Shown: positions 18,306 to 32,000 of the stretch, piece after piece
Layout of the letters: each line of letters starts with the position of its first letter
Numbering within the stretch: the first letter of the stretch is position 1
The notes under the pieces: model-generated
Databases searched by the model: none
Told to the model about the DNA's origin: nothing
Seen by the model: only the letters and a program-made list of their open reading frames with translations
Source of the DNA: Phaeoceros laevis
Lineage: Eukaryota; Anthocerotophyta; Anthocerotopsida; Notothyladales
Length of the DNA stretch: 36,956 bases
NCBI GenBank assembly: GCA_049999765.1
Contig: JBNGIQ010009361.1
Coordinates: forward strand, 1-36,956
Direction: 5' to 3'
Translations under genes and position numbers: made by a program

Positions 18306-19573
18306 ATGGCGGAAGGAGGAGCAGCTCCCGCGCCGAAGAAGGCACTGATTTCTGGAATCACCGGCCAGGACGGGTCGTATCTCACAGAATTTCTGCTTGC
18401 TAAGGGCTACGAGGTGCACGGGATCATACGCCGCTCCTCCAGCTTCAACACGCAGCGACTCGACCACATTTACATTGATCCTCATGTCTCATCTGCTCGG
18501 ATGAGGCTGCACTACGGGGATTTGACGGACGCTTCGGTTCTGCGCAAGTGGATGGACATCATCTGCCCGGACGAGGTTTACAACCTTGGTGCCCAGTCGC
18601 ACGTCGGTGTTTCCTTCGAGACTCCCGACTACACTGCCGATGTGGTGGCTACTGGGGCTCTCAGGCTTTTGGAAGCTGTCAGAATTCACATCGAAAGCAC
18701 TGGCCGACAGGTATTGTGGCTCGGGACTCTGAAGGCATTGCCTTTTACCTGCTTTTTACGTTGCGGTTGTTCTCCTGGATCTGAAAATGACACTTTCTGG
18801 TTGCATTTCCTGTAGGTCAAGTACTATCAGGCTGGCTCCTCCGAGATGTATGGTGCAACTCCTCCTCCACAAGATGAGGATACAGTTTTCCATCCCCGTA
18901 GTCCCTATGCAGTCTCTAAGGTTGCTGCTCACTGGTACACTGTCAATTACCGTGAAGCTTACGGCCTCTTTGCCTGCAATGGCATTCTCTTCAACCACGA
19001 ATCACCTCGTAGGGGAGAGAACTTTGTGACTCGGAAAATCACCCGAGCTGTGGGGAGGATCAAAATTGGTCTGCAGAAGAAGGTCTACTTGGGGAACCTC
19101 AAGGCTTCTCGAGATTGGGGCTTTGCAGGGGACTATGTGGAGGCTATGTGGCTGATGCTGCAGCAGGATACCCCGGATGACTACGTGGTTGCCACCGAGG
19201 ACTCTCACACTGTGGAGGAGTTTTTGGAAGCTGCTTTCGGGTATGCCGATGCTGCCAGACTTTCGATTTTATTCTTTGTTGTTTCTGAATTGAAAGGTGG
19301 AAGCCTTTTGCCTGATGCCTTTTACAATTTTGGTGCAGGTATGTGGGGCTGGACTGGAAGGACCATGTGGAGATCGATCCCAGATACTTTCGACCTTCAG
19401 AGGTAGACAACCTAAGGGGCTCTGCAGCGAAAGCCAAGAAGATTTTGAAATGGTCTCCCCGTGTTGACTTCAAGCAGCTTGTGTCTATGATGGTGGAGTC
19501 CGACCTAGAGAGAGCTAAGCGAGAGAAGGTCCTTGTAGACAATGGCTACCTGGACGCCCACTCTCAGCCTTGA
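18306..19573 (+). CDS. GMD: GDP-mannose 4,6-dehydratase
   Basis: Three exons, 18306-18710, 18816-19240 and 19339-19573, give 354 residues (plant homologues MUR1/GMD1 are about 360-373). The enzyme (EC 4.2.1.47) converts GDP-D-mannose to GDP-4-keto-6-deoxy-mannose, the first step to GDP-L-fucose, in the cytosol. Visible features of this extended short-chain dehydrogenase: the nucleotide-binding [14 protein letters not shown] near the N-terminus, [23 protein letters not shown], the catalytic SSEMYG, the YxxxK pair in [42 protein letters not shown], and the C-terminal [15 protein letters not shown]. Introns are GT-AG of 105 and 98 bp, phases 0 and 2. The start ATG has A at -3 (aaaATGGCG) and G at +4. 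It appears intact. Confidence 0.96.
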
Positions 19574-20966
19574 GGTTGACTCGGTTGGTTGCCATTTGCT
19601 TGAGAGCACAACCAGACCTGGCCCGGGGTATTTTGATCAGGAACGGAGTCCAGCATTTCCTCATTTCTGGTGATTTTTTTGGTAGGAGAAGCTTCTGTGA
19701 ATAGCTATTGCATTTGTTTGTTAGCTCTTACTTAGTAGTAGAGTACTGTATACGACTGCGAACTTCGTGGACACTGACACCAGAATGAGGATCAGATTGT
19801 GCCGTAGATAGATGCAGTTTGAAGGTGGAGATTGTCCCTTGAGACTAGTGCAGAGAGCTGCTGTTAGAAGGCTGTATTTTTGTCTCCTTTTTTGTCTCCT
19901 TTATGAAACACACATTCTTTCACAGACTTCAACTTCAGAGGAGCCCTTGGAATCTACATGGGTTGCTTTGCCTTTGTCGTTTATCTGCAGAACGAAAATC
20001 CAGAAGAGACTACAGCTGTGTGGGTACAGCTCTAGCCAGTTCTCTGGGATATTCCAGGTCGTTGGAAGTTGACAACCTGGTCACTCGATGCTGCTCAATA
20101 ACTTATACGACTGTGCACAACGTCCTCAACGTACAGGACGGAAAGACTGTCCGAAGCGGTACGGTTCTCCAGGAGTGAACAAGTTGGGACTGGTGCCACT
20201 GAAGCGAACAGTAGGGAGCCAGTGTCCACGAGCCTCGAATTGAGGCTTCCGTTCTGCGGTCAACATACGTCTCCCAAAGTGGTGGCTTATAAAAAAAGGG
20301 GTCACAAGTGGATCTCGCTACGCATGTTACAGCAGAAACAACTGGCCATTGCCATGTGCACAATACTTGATAGATCTTCCAGCTTCTCTGCTGCAGTAGC
20401 TACTCCCATAATTCCATGGCTTCAAAAACAGAGAAATCCCTCGTGAACCGTGGACGAACTCTGCCAGACGGCTCGTGGCTACAGTGGATCTCTGGACATC
20501 GAGCGTTGAGGTCGGAGGAATGCGATGTATGGCTGCAAGCGCTGTAAAGGAGATTCCTCACAAACGCCTCATATTGTAATTGCTATGTTGCTACCTATCA
20601 ATCAATACAAGCCACAATATCTAGGCTAAATAGCCATTAAATGTTTCTGGGAGGGGGAGAGATTTTCATCCAGTCACTAAGGCCTCAGACATCAAAGAAG
20701 AAAAAGCAAACAGATGACAAGCAGCTATGCTTGAACAGAGGGGGACTTCCAGCACGATGGAACGCGAATATTTCATCTTGACCTCAGAGTGTGGAGCGGA
20801 TGCTTGCTCGGTCTTGTGAGGTCAACGATACAGGAGATACATACCTGATTCAGAACATATGTTCGGAGTCGGCTGCTCTTCAGCTTCAGTTTCAAACTGC
20901 AAGCTGAAAGTAGGTGATGTGATGAGCATTCTGGTCAAAGAAGAGGCCAGGTCTCAGAACCAATAT
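19574..20966. other. GMD 3' region and intergenic sequence
   Basis: The first 200-300 bp are T-rich and likely the GMD 3' UTR. The rest contains only short open frames without recognisable domains; no RNA gene was seen. Confidence 0.45.
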
Positions 20967-21168
20967 TTTTCCTTTTGTGCTTATGCACCTTTCAAGGTCA
21001 GAAAGTGGTTCACCATGGTGGCCTCCAAATAGCTCCTCAATAGGTGATGCAGCTGTGGAGACCAGTGTTTTCCTTTTGTGCTGATGCACCTTTCAAGGTC
21101 AGAAAGTGGTTCATCATCGTTGCCTGCAAAGAGCTCCTCAGTAGGTGCTGCAGCTGTGGAGATCAGTC
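20967..21168. repeat. 101-bp tandem duplication
   Basis: Two adjacent copies, 20967-21067 and 21068-21168, sharing ttttccttttgtgct and caaggtcagaaagtggttca, with scattered substitutions. There is no coding potential that I recognise. Confidence 0.88.
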
Positions 21169-21602
21169 TGTACGGATGGTTGTAAAGTTCACCTACAAGA
21201 GTGATAAACCGCCTACCCTGCAGAGACTTGGGTTAGAGCATTCTTGAAAAGGAACTGCAGTGAAGTCATCCAGGTTCCAGGAAGAAAATCGTGCCCTTCC
21301 TACCTCTCATCTTATTTCGAGGCATCATGCTTCTTAGGCGGACAGCTTCTGAATCAACAGTACCTTGTGATTTTCACAGTTTGAGTTTTAAGAGAGTGGA
21401 TGACGCTCTGAGAGGAATTGACGTGGCAGATTAGGCATGGATCCGTAAAAGTAGGGGATGATATATTACCTATAAGACGACACCGCAAGGTAAAATACTT
21501 GACTCTGGTGAATCACCTTTTGCTCACCCTCCAATCTCTAGCGAAGGGGCTTGAGGAGGTGCAATAGTGTCCAGGCTTGCAGAGCACAGGGTTTTGGCAA
21601 AT

Positions 21603-21786
21603 AGGCTTGTCCCGCCATTGTCTGTTTCCCACCACGGTTGCAGCCTACGGCCCTGGCAATCAAACTGAGATGCTTTTCCATTGATCCTAACATGGGGGAC
21701 AGGCTTGCTCATTGTCTGTGCCACCACGGTCGCAGCATACGGCCCTGACAATCAAACTGAGACACCGTTCGCATTGATCCAAGACC
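21603..21786. repeat. Tandem duplication of about 92-98 bp
   Basis: Copies begin at 21603 and 21701 (aggcttg ... attgtctg ... accacggttgcagc ... caatcaaactgaga). Central parts are offset by 92 bp, with a small indel near the start. It is unrelated to the 101-bp repeat upstream. Confidence 0.82.
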
Positions 21787-22650
21787 ATGGAGACATGAGT
21801 TTCACCAAACTCTTGAAGGACTGAACTAGGATGCAATCTGGGTTCTCTCTGCGAAGCTGTTGCAACATGACTACAGCAAAATGACAAAGCTAGTCATGTA
21901 GCCCAGTTTACAGCTGTAGGGGTTCGACATTTTCCACAAAACTAGTGTATGAAACAGTGAGCCAGTGCACACATGTCAGCGGGTCCAGAGTCATCGTAGA
22001 ATTCAAAGGAATCTCCTCATCAGTCACCTGTAGTTGGTTTCCCATTGCCAATAGACCGGCTTTGCAATGACAAATCTTGGTCACCTATACCACTAAATAC
22101 CCCTAATAGCCGCTTGGGCTGAGAGTTCCTGGCACTAGCGAATATTCTGAAGCTGCTCCTGGTTCCTACACAAGTCTGGCAGTACCCAAAACTCCAACTC
22201 CACTGGGCCGACTGAAGCAACGACGTGGTTTCCAACGAGACATTGATGTGACAGCTCTGGAGACTGGATCTAGTGACTACTGCTAAACGCTCACGGGCAT
22301 CCCTAAATCAGTGGCTCCAATCCGAGCAAACCACCGTCAAAGATGAAAGCAGCAGCACAGAACGCACAACGCGATAGGCTTGATCAAGCCCCATCTGGTA
22401 TCCAGGACAGAGCGGGTGAGCACACGCGAAGAGACAAAATGAAGAATACAAATGCTCTGCGTGCTTTGTTGTGCTGAAATATACACCTACTGATGAGACT
22501 GAAACCCTTTTCATAGCAGGGGATCCAGGCTTTCACCAGTGTGGACACCGGCGGCCCTGGCCTTGTGCGCATGCCGAAGTCACAGATGGTTATTAGGCTA
22601 CGGTAACTATGAAATCCAGTGCACACAGGACCAGCGATGGAGTCTGGACA
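21787..22650. other. Intergenic, no gene seen
   Basis: This includes the 3' flank of the minus-strand gene that ends at 22651. No canonical polyadenylation hexamer, RNA gene or repeat was recognised. Confidence 0.45.
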
Positions 22651-22923
22651 TCATTTCCCATCGCCTGATGTCGGCTTCTGCTCACCCAAGCCAAATTTGT
22701 TCAAGATCTTGGAGAAGAAGGACGGCGAGTCATCTTCGACACTGTAAGTGGTTTTCACAGCCGGTGTCTCGTGAGTGACCTCTTCGGTTTCGGGCTTGCT
22801 GCCCTGGTGGAAGATCGCCGCCTTCGCTTTGTCCAGGACGGAAAGTGGCTCCTCCACGTTGTAGCTGGTCTTGATTCTCTCGGTTTCGTGGATCACCTCG
22901 CTGGACGTCTTAGGGCTCGCCAT
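22651..22923 (-). CDS. Small hydrophilic protein with two-fold internal repeat, unknown
   Basis: 90 residues, single exon. The frame is open further upstream, but the first ATG is at 22923 (context gcgATGGCG). The protein is Glu/Lys/Ser/Thr-rich without a signal peptide or membrane segment. It contains two diverged units: SEVIHETERIKTSYNVEEP followed by DKAKAAIF, and EEVTHETPAVKTTYSVEDD followed by SKILNKFG. The shared core is EVxHETxxxKTxYxVE. I do not recognise the family; the composition recalls small LEA-like or stress-related disordered proteins, which is only an impression. It is divergently arranged with the gene starting at 23042, 118 bp away. Confidence 0.65.
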   Translation of the reverse strand: MASPKTSSEVIHETERIKTSYNVEEPLSVLDKAKAAIFHQGSKPETEEVTHETPAVKTTYSVEDDSPSFFSKILNKFGLGEQKPTSGDGK

Positions 22924-23041
22924 CGCTGGTGCTGGAGTGCTGCTGTTAGCGAGCACGGAGAGGGAGGAGGAGTGTGATAGGTGGCGTCCACGGTAGACCT
23001 ATCTTTTTAAGTAAAGAAAAGCCTCTGTCCGCGGACTGAGG
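22924..23041. promoter_or_regulatory. 118-bp divergent promoter region
   Basis: Only 118 bp separate the start codons of the minus-strand gene (22923) and the plus-strand gene (23042), so both 5' UTRs and core promoters must overlap or lie within it. An AT-rich tract (atctttttaagtaaag, about 23000-23015) is the only TATA-like sequence, readable on either strand. Confidence 0.55.
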
Positions 23042-23677
23042 ATGGAGGAGATTCAAGACCTGGCCCCGGAACAGATGCTTAGGTGAGGCCTGAACAAAAG
23101 TGTTCTGTCGGTTCCTCTTTGAATTACTGTTTGTTGCACCGTGACATTAATTTTCTGCTTTGACAAGGATTTTTTATATAATTTGGCAGCATTCTGGAGA
23201 TGGAGTCCACTTTCCTGGACAAGCTTAAAAGCAAAATTGCTGAGGAACTACATCGTTTGCAGGTTGGAACTCACTTTCCTTCTGCTCTTTATCCCAGCTC
23301 ACCACTGATTTTTGGCCGGTGTTCATGTTTGGTTTGCAGGTGGAAGAGGACATCTATATGCGAGCTGTCGGTAGGATCAAAGCAGCGCAGCAGGCAGAAC
23401 GAGTAAGTAAAGCTGGGACTGGCTGGGTGAGCTGTGGGTGCTGCTGGTATCCGGACCCTTGATGTTTGTTGGTTTTCAGGACGAAATGGATAGGGAGCTT
23501 CAAGATGCCATGAGTGTGGAGCACCAGAACGGCGACGTGCCACAACCGTCCGAGGACATCTCAGAAGCTGAATATGAGGGAAGCACACCTAGGAGGAACC
23601 GTGACCCTGGTGCAAGTCAATTTGCTCTAACTGGCAACGTGCCCGAGGGACACGAAATTGTCCCCATTGGACGTTGA
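23042..23677 (+). CDS. Small coiled-coil protein, unknown
   Basis: Four exons, 23042-23082, 23190-23262, 23340-23402 and 23480-23677, joined in frame (phases 2, 0, 0) with GT-AG introns of 77-107 bp; 124 residues. The N-terminal two thirds are a predicted amphipathic helix or coiled coil (EQMLSILEMESTFLDKLKSK, EELHRLQVEEDIYMRAVGRI, AQQAERDEMDRELQDA). The C-terminal third is acidic then polar and likely disordered (PSEDISEAEYEGSTPRRNRD), ending in a Gly/Pro-rich tail. The regular splice structure and clean phases argue that it is real although I cannot name a family. It shares its promoter region with the gene at 22651-22923 and converges on the E2 gene. AATAAA at 23729-23734 is a good polyadenylation signal. 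Confidence 0.75.
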
Positions 23678-23728
23678 CAGTACTAATCAGGCCGCTGTGA
23701 ACGGCTGTCAAACATCGCACCCATGACT

Positions 23729-23734
23729 AATAAA
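23729..23734 (+). terminator. Polyadenylation signal
   Basis: AATAAA 52 bp after the stop codon of the coiled-coil gene, in the short space between this gene and the convergent E2 gene. Confidence 0.6.
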
Positions 23735-24011
23735 CGAATCGCTGATGAAGGAATTACTAAATTAGTCAATTAAATTACTGAGGAATTGACGTGTACACCA
23801 TCGAAATATTGCTGTCTATCCATGATAACGAACCACCCACCTAGAGTTGGACAACTACATTGCTCCGGGAAGGGCCTAGCTACACAATCTGCCGCTGATC
23901 AGAAGACAGTCTTCTGCCCACCCTGTCTACTCCCGGACAGTAGTTGTTTCCAGTACTTCAGAGAAATTGTGGCCACAGAGGGGCTACTTAGTAGGAGGTC
24001 CGATATGGGAT

Positions 24012-25198
<1,187 letters not shown>

Positions 25199-26022
25199 CT
25201 TGCCCTCCTTGGAGCGGGCGGCACCTCCTTTCACGGTGACTCACCTCAGGCCCTTCGACTGCTCTGCGAGACTGCGGCACGTCTCCTGTATCACCAAAAT
25301 GCAGCTCTATATCATATGTCGTGACGTAACTGAAAATCTGTGCCAACTTGCTCAATTTGTTATTAGTACCTCACTGCCGAATGTTGACCTTGTAAACAGA
25401 ACCCTAATTAAAAGGTTACGAATTCTGGAGCTTGCTGTGCTTGGCACAGGTTGTCTGTTAATCAAAAGCTTATCAAATAAAGCAGGGTGGTCGGCGACTC
25501 GGCATGAGTGACTGTAGCAGTCGGTAGGCTTCAGGTTAGGACTTCGGCATTCAAGGCAGCCTATGCTGAGCGGAGGGAATGCTGAAGCGCAGAGATCTGG
25601 TTATCGCACCAATGCTCCGTGCTGCTCTCAAGGAGGTGCAAGGCAAGTTGCAAGGAGGATCGACGCTTTGTTGAGGGTCCGGCTTATGTCTGTGGGCTTG
25701 CAATGCAAAACTGTTTGGAGGCTCGCTGAGTTATCCCGATTCTTCAGCTTGGTGTTTCCGTGTCAGCGGACGCGATGCCTTTTGGAAATTGACGGCCAAG
25801 GGATCCCTCTGGCTACGAAAATGTGAAGGGACGTGTGCTGTTTCGAATTGGGGGGCCTACTTCCTTGGGCTTCGAATTGAGTTTGCCATCCGCAGCTGCA
25901 AATTCAGCTTTGCTGAATCAGTCAGGTCTTGAGTCAGGCACCTAGCCACTTGCGTACCAGTGGGGGTTTCGGATTCGTGTTTGAATTGAGTACAATCTCG
26001 CAGAGTTGCTGAGTGAAAAAAG
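25199..26022. promoter_or_regulatory. Divergent intergenic region between UBC27-like and LTN1 genes
   Basis: 824 bp separate the start codons of the two divergent genes. It should hold both promoters and 5' UTRs. A 7-bp inverted repeat (attcagc ttt gctgaat) lies at 25902-25918. A plus-strand open frame at 25563-25826 has no recognisable domain and would be an upstream open frame if transcription of LTN1 starts before it. Confidence 0.45.
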
Positions 26023-29000
26023 ATGGGCAAAGCTAAGGGTGATCCGGCTCGTAGTAAGACTCGGCCTTCAAGCAGCAGGTTACTACTTCGGGTGCATTCT
26101 CATATATGCCAATTTACACTATTGAATGTTATTGTACTGATACCTCGACTTTTGCAGCTTGGCGGCATCACTTGTTCAGAATCCTGCCCCCGTATCCTTT
26201 GGGGGATTTGGAGGGTATGTTGGTACTTCACGTGTGGAGTCGGCACCTGCAGTTGATGGGGATGTTTTGCTGGTATCGACACATTTTGTCTCGCTGAAGA
26301 TTCCGGACAATTTTTTATTGAAACTTAGTTGCTTGTGGCAGTCCCAGCTATTTGGTGTGCTGTTGACCGGCTGTACACTAGATCCTTGTAGAATCCTTGA
26401 TGACAGTGTTTGTTGCCGATGCAGGACGTGGACGGTGAAGCTGCCCTGCATCTGAGGCGTTTGTCTAAGAAGGATCCCACAACCAAGGCAAGATTTTATT
26501 TTTTTGAACTGGTGTACATGAATGCTCTTGTCGTTTGATTTATGTCTTAATTTCTGTATGTATTGTGGTTCATTGCAGCTGAAAGCACTGTCTTCATTGC
26601 GCACATTTTTCCAAGAGCATTCAGGCAGTGCACTTGCAAGTCTTGTGCCGGCTTGGGTATGGATCAGTTCACCCGTTGCTCAAGAATGCAGCTCTGAAGT
26701 GGTTCAGACACAAAGTATGTAGGCACACTTTGTTTCGCTTGTTGTGGGAGCACTGGCAGTGATATTGATTTTTTTGCCAGATATTTGAGTACAAAAGACT
26801 GGTCCAGGATAATAGCCGGCAAGTGCGAGAAAGTACTCATCATGCCATGTCTGATCTGGCGACGGCAATTGGGTCTGCTTCCCTTTCCTTGTTTCATAGT
26901 AAGCTGGTTCTTATGTGCTCAAAGCTCATTGTTTGAATGTGAGACTCTTCTCGCATTGGCTGAATGTGTGCTTTGCAGGAGAGGGTTGGCACCACATCTG
27001 CGTGGCTTAATGGGGGCGTGGTGGGTTTCTCAGTTTGATTCATCTCGAGAGGTTGCAGAAGCTGCACAGCGTTCTTTGCAAGTATGTTGTTCCTCTTGAA
27101 ACAGTCACCTTTCCATGCAAAGAAGTCTTTCCTTTTCCACCAGCTGTAAGGTGCCATCAGGGATTCACTTAGTTTTGATGCTTATCGCAGGTTGCCTTTC
27201 CAAATCAGAAGAAACGTGTGGATGCACTTATCTACAGCTTACATGATATTTTGTCCTATTTAGATGAGACTCTGAGGCTTACACCACAGACAATCTCCGA
27301 CAAATCAACTCCGATTGACGAATCAACAGAAAAGCATGAACGGGTGAGTACTTTTGTTGAATATGCTCAGCAGAATGTGTGGTCTTGCCCCTGTGCTTTT
27401 CTTGGTCAACTCATTCTGATGTCCTCTATGATGCCTTCTTGCAGGTAATATCTTCTTCCATGTTGGCCATAGCAGCACTGCTGGATGTGCTTATCCAACC
27501 TGTGAAGGCTGCGTCAGACAGTGGTGAGGATTTGTCTAGCTCAAGAGATGCCAACGATCCTTTGAAGCCCAGGACACTCGTGGCAGAAAGAGCCTCAAAG
27601 CTGTACACTGATCACAGGTTCTTTCAAGGATTTGTGAAGTCAAAGAGTGCTAGAATTCGGTCAGCCACATACCAAGTGCTTCGAGCCTTCATACAGCACG
27701 TTCCTGAGGTCTTTGCCACTGCAGATCAGAATGTTGTGGTGGGAGTCGTCCTTGGAGCTTTTTCAGAAAAGGATCCTGGTTCACATCAGTCGATGTGGGA
27801 GATGGTGCTTCTCTATGCACGTACCTTTCCTCATGCATGGCAGGCTCATATGGTCAGGAAAGTGGCCATTCCACGATTTTGGGGTTTTTTAAGGCATGGC
27901 TGCTACGGCTCGCAGCAAGTCTCTTATCAGTATCTTCTTCCTTTTCTGTCCTTGATACCGCCAAAAGCTGTTGCTCCAAGCGGAGGTTTTCTCTTGGACT
28001 TCTTCAGCAACCTCTGGCAGGGACTTGGGGTTGCATTGCTGACTCCTGTTGACAGACGTGGTCTGCTGAAGGTACTACGAGAGTGTCTCATTTGGGTTGT
28101 CACAAATGCAGCAAGGTATGTACTTGTGCATTGCTTGAATCTCTTTGCATCACATTATGCTGCAAGGTCTTGTCAGTTTCCTCATGCTTGTCTTGCAGAT
28201 ATGCAGAGGAAGATGGACTCAGTGTGGATCAGTTTCAGTGTCTACTAATCGAAGGTGTTCTTCTCAAATGCTTATGGCATCAATATCTTGGTCTGGGGAG
28301 TCCTGCACCTGATTTTAGGTTGGAGAGCACGGAATCAGCTACGTTGTCCAGTAGTGAGAGCACGGTTACAGGCCAGATTCCAGGCGGGCATCGTGTTGAT
28401 TTAAGGAATGTGGCAATGGGCTTTCCAGAGCAGTTTGCCAGTGAGCTGGCAATATGTGTGGTTGATTTGTTGACAACTTTCAACAGCAGAGGCAATGGAC
28501 TCCTGACCTCATTCTGGCCACCATTTCACGTGACTTGTTCAACTGTGATCCAAGAAGCTTGCATTGCTTCAAACTCTGGAGAAAAAGAGGATATACAAAT
28601 AGGGCGTCTTTCAAACTTTTTCTTGGACCTAGGCCGTGAAAGTACTTCTGACAGTTCTGTTGCAGAGAGCTGGCACTTGACAAAAGTTGTGCGACCCTTA
28701 ATAGGTCTTAACTTTCCTGCTATAAAGGCTTCGGTGAGTGATCAAGCTACAAAGTCTGTCCTTTGCTGGTGATGAAAGGAGTAGATAGATGATGAAGTAC
28801 ATCCTCTTGATGAGCATGTTCACTTGCTTTTCCCATTCTGCGTTCACCTTTGGTTATGTATGGGTTGAAACTCATCTGCTGTACTGTTTGTGCATTGCAG
28901 GGACATGCTGGAGCTGTAAAGCTTCTGGCACAACTTGCTGCAGCTTTTGGAAAAACAGCATTTTCTGAAGCATGGAAGAATTTGTTTCCAACATGTTCTA

Positions 29001-32000
29001 ATACCTTGGAGCAAGAGGAATTGTTCAAACAGGAGTTACTTCTGTGGTGTTTGGACGGAAACAATGACATTGGCAGTAAAGTGGAATTCCTTCTTGTGTA
29101 CGTTGGGTGGACAGACTTCGAAGTAGAATGGAGTCGTATTCTTCTGCACTTGATGCAGCAAAATCTATCGCAAAGAATGAATGGTAGCATGGAAGCAAAG
29201 CAGGTGTCAACTTTAGCAGCTCTGGTGCGAAGTGTGAGAGAGAAGGCCAACAAGCTTGGAGTTCAAGGAGATACGAAGATGGCATCCCTTGTTCTCCAGA
29301 AGTCTCAAACTAGTATTTTGGATGCAGCAGCTTTGTCCATTGTGAGAACAGATTTAGCAAACCCTTCAGCCCTTCAGCTTTTGGGGTAAGAAGACTAACC
29401 TGGTTGACTGTTGATGCAGAGAAGGTTTTTAGGGATGGTGTCGTTTTCTACTTTGGACAAAGAAATGAGCTATATATATGCAATATCTTGCTTGAAATAC
29501 ACCACTGAGTAACTGAATTGCTCCATGGCTTGTGTATGATGTGGCAGTCATGTATTGGGCAATGAAGAAGAAGCTGTCTCCATGGTCTCCAAACCGGCTC
29601 TGGTGCTGATTGTGCAAGAACTTGTTGATAGATTGCTTTCTATTCTTAAACAAGCAGACACTGAGTGGGTCAGACATTCAGCTAGCATCCTTCTATCCTC
29701 CACCGAGTATGTTTCTCCTGAGCAGCCACCAGAGAGAGTGTTAAATAGTGATGAGATCTGGCTACTGGGCAGGTGTGCCCTGGGTGTTGTTGGAGATTGT
29801 ATCCACACACTGTTGGTATTGGATTTAGACTTCAAGTCCTCTTCTCAAGTTATGGCTGCTGTCTATCTGCTCAAATGGGCCTTTCTGAGTCAACTGCCCA
29901 ATCTGGGGGAAGACCTTGAGGATTACGGCAGTGAAGATGAATTGTTGGACTTTGTAAGTGCTCAAGGTGGGCTAGGAGAAAGCCCTGAACAAGAGGTTCG
30001 GAGCGCAATTACACCTGTCGAGCAGCTGGATGATTCAGTATCTATGGATGCTTTGAACAGCAAATTTGGATTCTTAGATACATTAAAGGTAGTCAGTGGG
30101 AAAGTTATACCGTTTTCTGATAGACTTAGTCCATTGAGTAAGAACCATCTGAGGCAGATTCTTAGTAGCTGCATCAGATGTGCAGTGTTCGATATAGACC
30201 ACGAAGAAGGTCATCAACTGATCCGAAGGTGTGGAAGCTGGGTGCTGGAGGTGACTGAATATACTTGCCTGGACGCGCAAGACGTTGACCAGACCTTGGA
30301 GTGCATCTTGGCCCCAAACACGTCTTGGCCAGTATGGACAGAAAATGGCCCTCGAGATCAGAACAGCTTGCCACTCCTCCGATTTCCAGAAAATCAAAAA
30401 GAGGAACAGGTGTCCTTTGCAATCTTGTGATGTTATATTCTTTCACTGGTTGGGCATGTCAGTAGGAATTGATGATTCGGAAGTGGAGGAGATTCTTATT
30501 GGTGCATGCTGTCATTGAGAGAATTCTCAGACTCGTTTGAACCATGCAAAGGTGAGGTACTTGCTGTTTTGTATCCTAACACATACTGACTTTCTTTTGC
30601 AGGACGTTGCACACAAGCAATTTTCATTGTTTTTGGAGACGTTACCTCCTGCTCTGATATATTTCTGTCATGCCAAGCAGTCCGTAAGTATCGAGGAAAA
30701 AACTGGACAGTGGATCACTCTGGGGATGCAAGTCTATTCTGCTGAAAAGCCTTGTAGAGTATGGCTCGCCGTTGAACTTCTTTGCACATGGCAATGGCCA
30801 ACTGGCGGTGCCATGTACTCTGTTTTACCTTTTCTGAAACAGTGTGGACAGTATGCCGAAGGAACTGCAGAGAGAGAACTCGTGGATAAAGTGGTGCAGT
30901 CCTTGTTTCTCGGTGCTTCAACAAGCAACAGAATTATATGCGAAAAGCTGCCGGCATGTTATACCGGGGGAGATGAACTCACGACTGTCAATGAACCGTA
31001 TCTGAGGGCTCTCTTGATGCTTTTGAGAAAATTACTGGAAAAGGAACCTCATGATGCCAAGGTTGATGCATTCAGAATATTTCATGAGCACATCCTGCAA
31101 CAGGAGGATTCCTCTCATGTCTCTATGCAGAGTGATTTAAGAATCCTACCACAAGTTCTCTCAGTTCTCATGCCAGTCTTGCGGAAACGAGTCTCGGACG
31201 GGGCGAGCATGGCACTCAAGCCGAACAATTTGAGTTGTAATAAGGACTGGTCAAGGCAGCTAGAGTTGACAGTCTTGGAATGGCTAAATAATGCATTATT
31301 AGGCCCGCCTCTATCTGTATGTCAAAGTAGTCTACAAGGTCAAGGTAAATTGCCAGGCTTGTTTACTCTGAATCGTCCATTTCAAATGAATTCAGTTCAG
31401 CATAATGGGCTTGTTTGTTGGGTTGCAGATTCACATCTTTGGGTCAGCTTGGCTGTGTCATGCTTCCCGCTGAATCCCTCTGGTGGAGCAGCAGCAATGG
31501 TAGCTGCTTCTACTGCCGGAGTGAGTCCACAGGAAAAAGTGCTGCTGTTAGCCCTTTTCCGGAAGCAGTATTCTCGAGAAGCCTTGGCTGCCGTTGCTGC
31601 TAAAGCTGCTTTGCGGCGGTCTGCTGCAGCTGAAAGCAGCTTAAAAGCAGATGAGGAACAACATGTGGAGCTTTGTCTGGCACAGCTAGTGGCTGTTGCT
31701 GTTGCTTATTGCTGGCAAGACCTTAGGACGGAGGAATGGGAGTTTGTTTTGAGTCGGCTCAGAAAGTGGCTTGAGGGAGCAGTTGTCAGCCTTGAAGATT
31801 TTACCGAAGCTACAGTGGAAGCTATCAATAATGGAGGAAGCAAGGAGTCTATTGAGACTGCAGTTGAAAACATCGTTGAAAAACCACGGAAAAGTTCTTT
31901 CCAGCTTGCGAGTACTGCTGTTTCAATTTTTTCTCTTGTGAGGGAGATGGTAAGCCTCGAGGAAGTAGCTGGAACAGATTCACTAGAACATCTCAAGGAA

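Noticed and set aside
20338-20360. About 18 bp identical, in reverse, to part of LTN1 exon 12 (near 30785)
   Set aside because: The match does not extend on either side; treated as chance or a trivial fragment.
30495-30580. Possible extra LTN1 exon between two splice-like sites inside the intron 30410-30602
   Set aside because: All three frames contain a stop or break the phase, while direct joining 30409/30603 is in phase and continues the protein.
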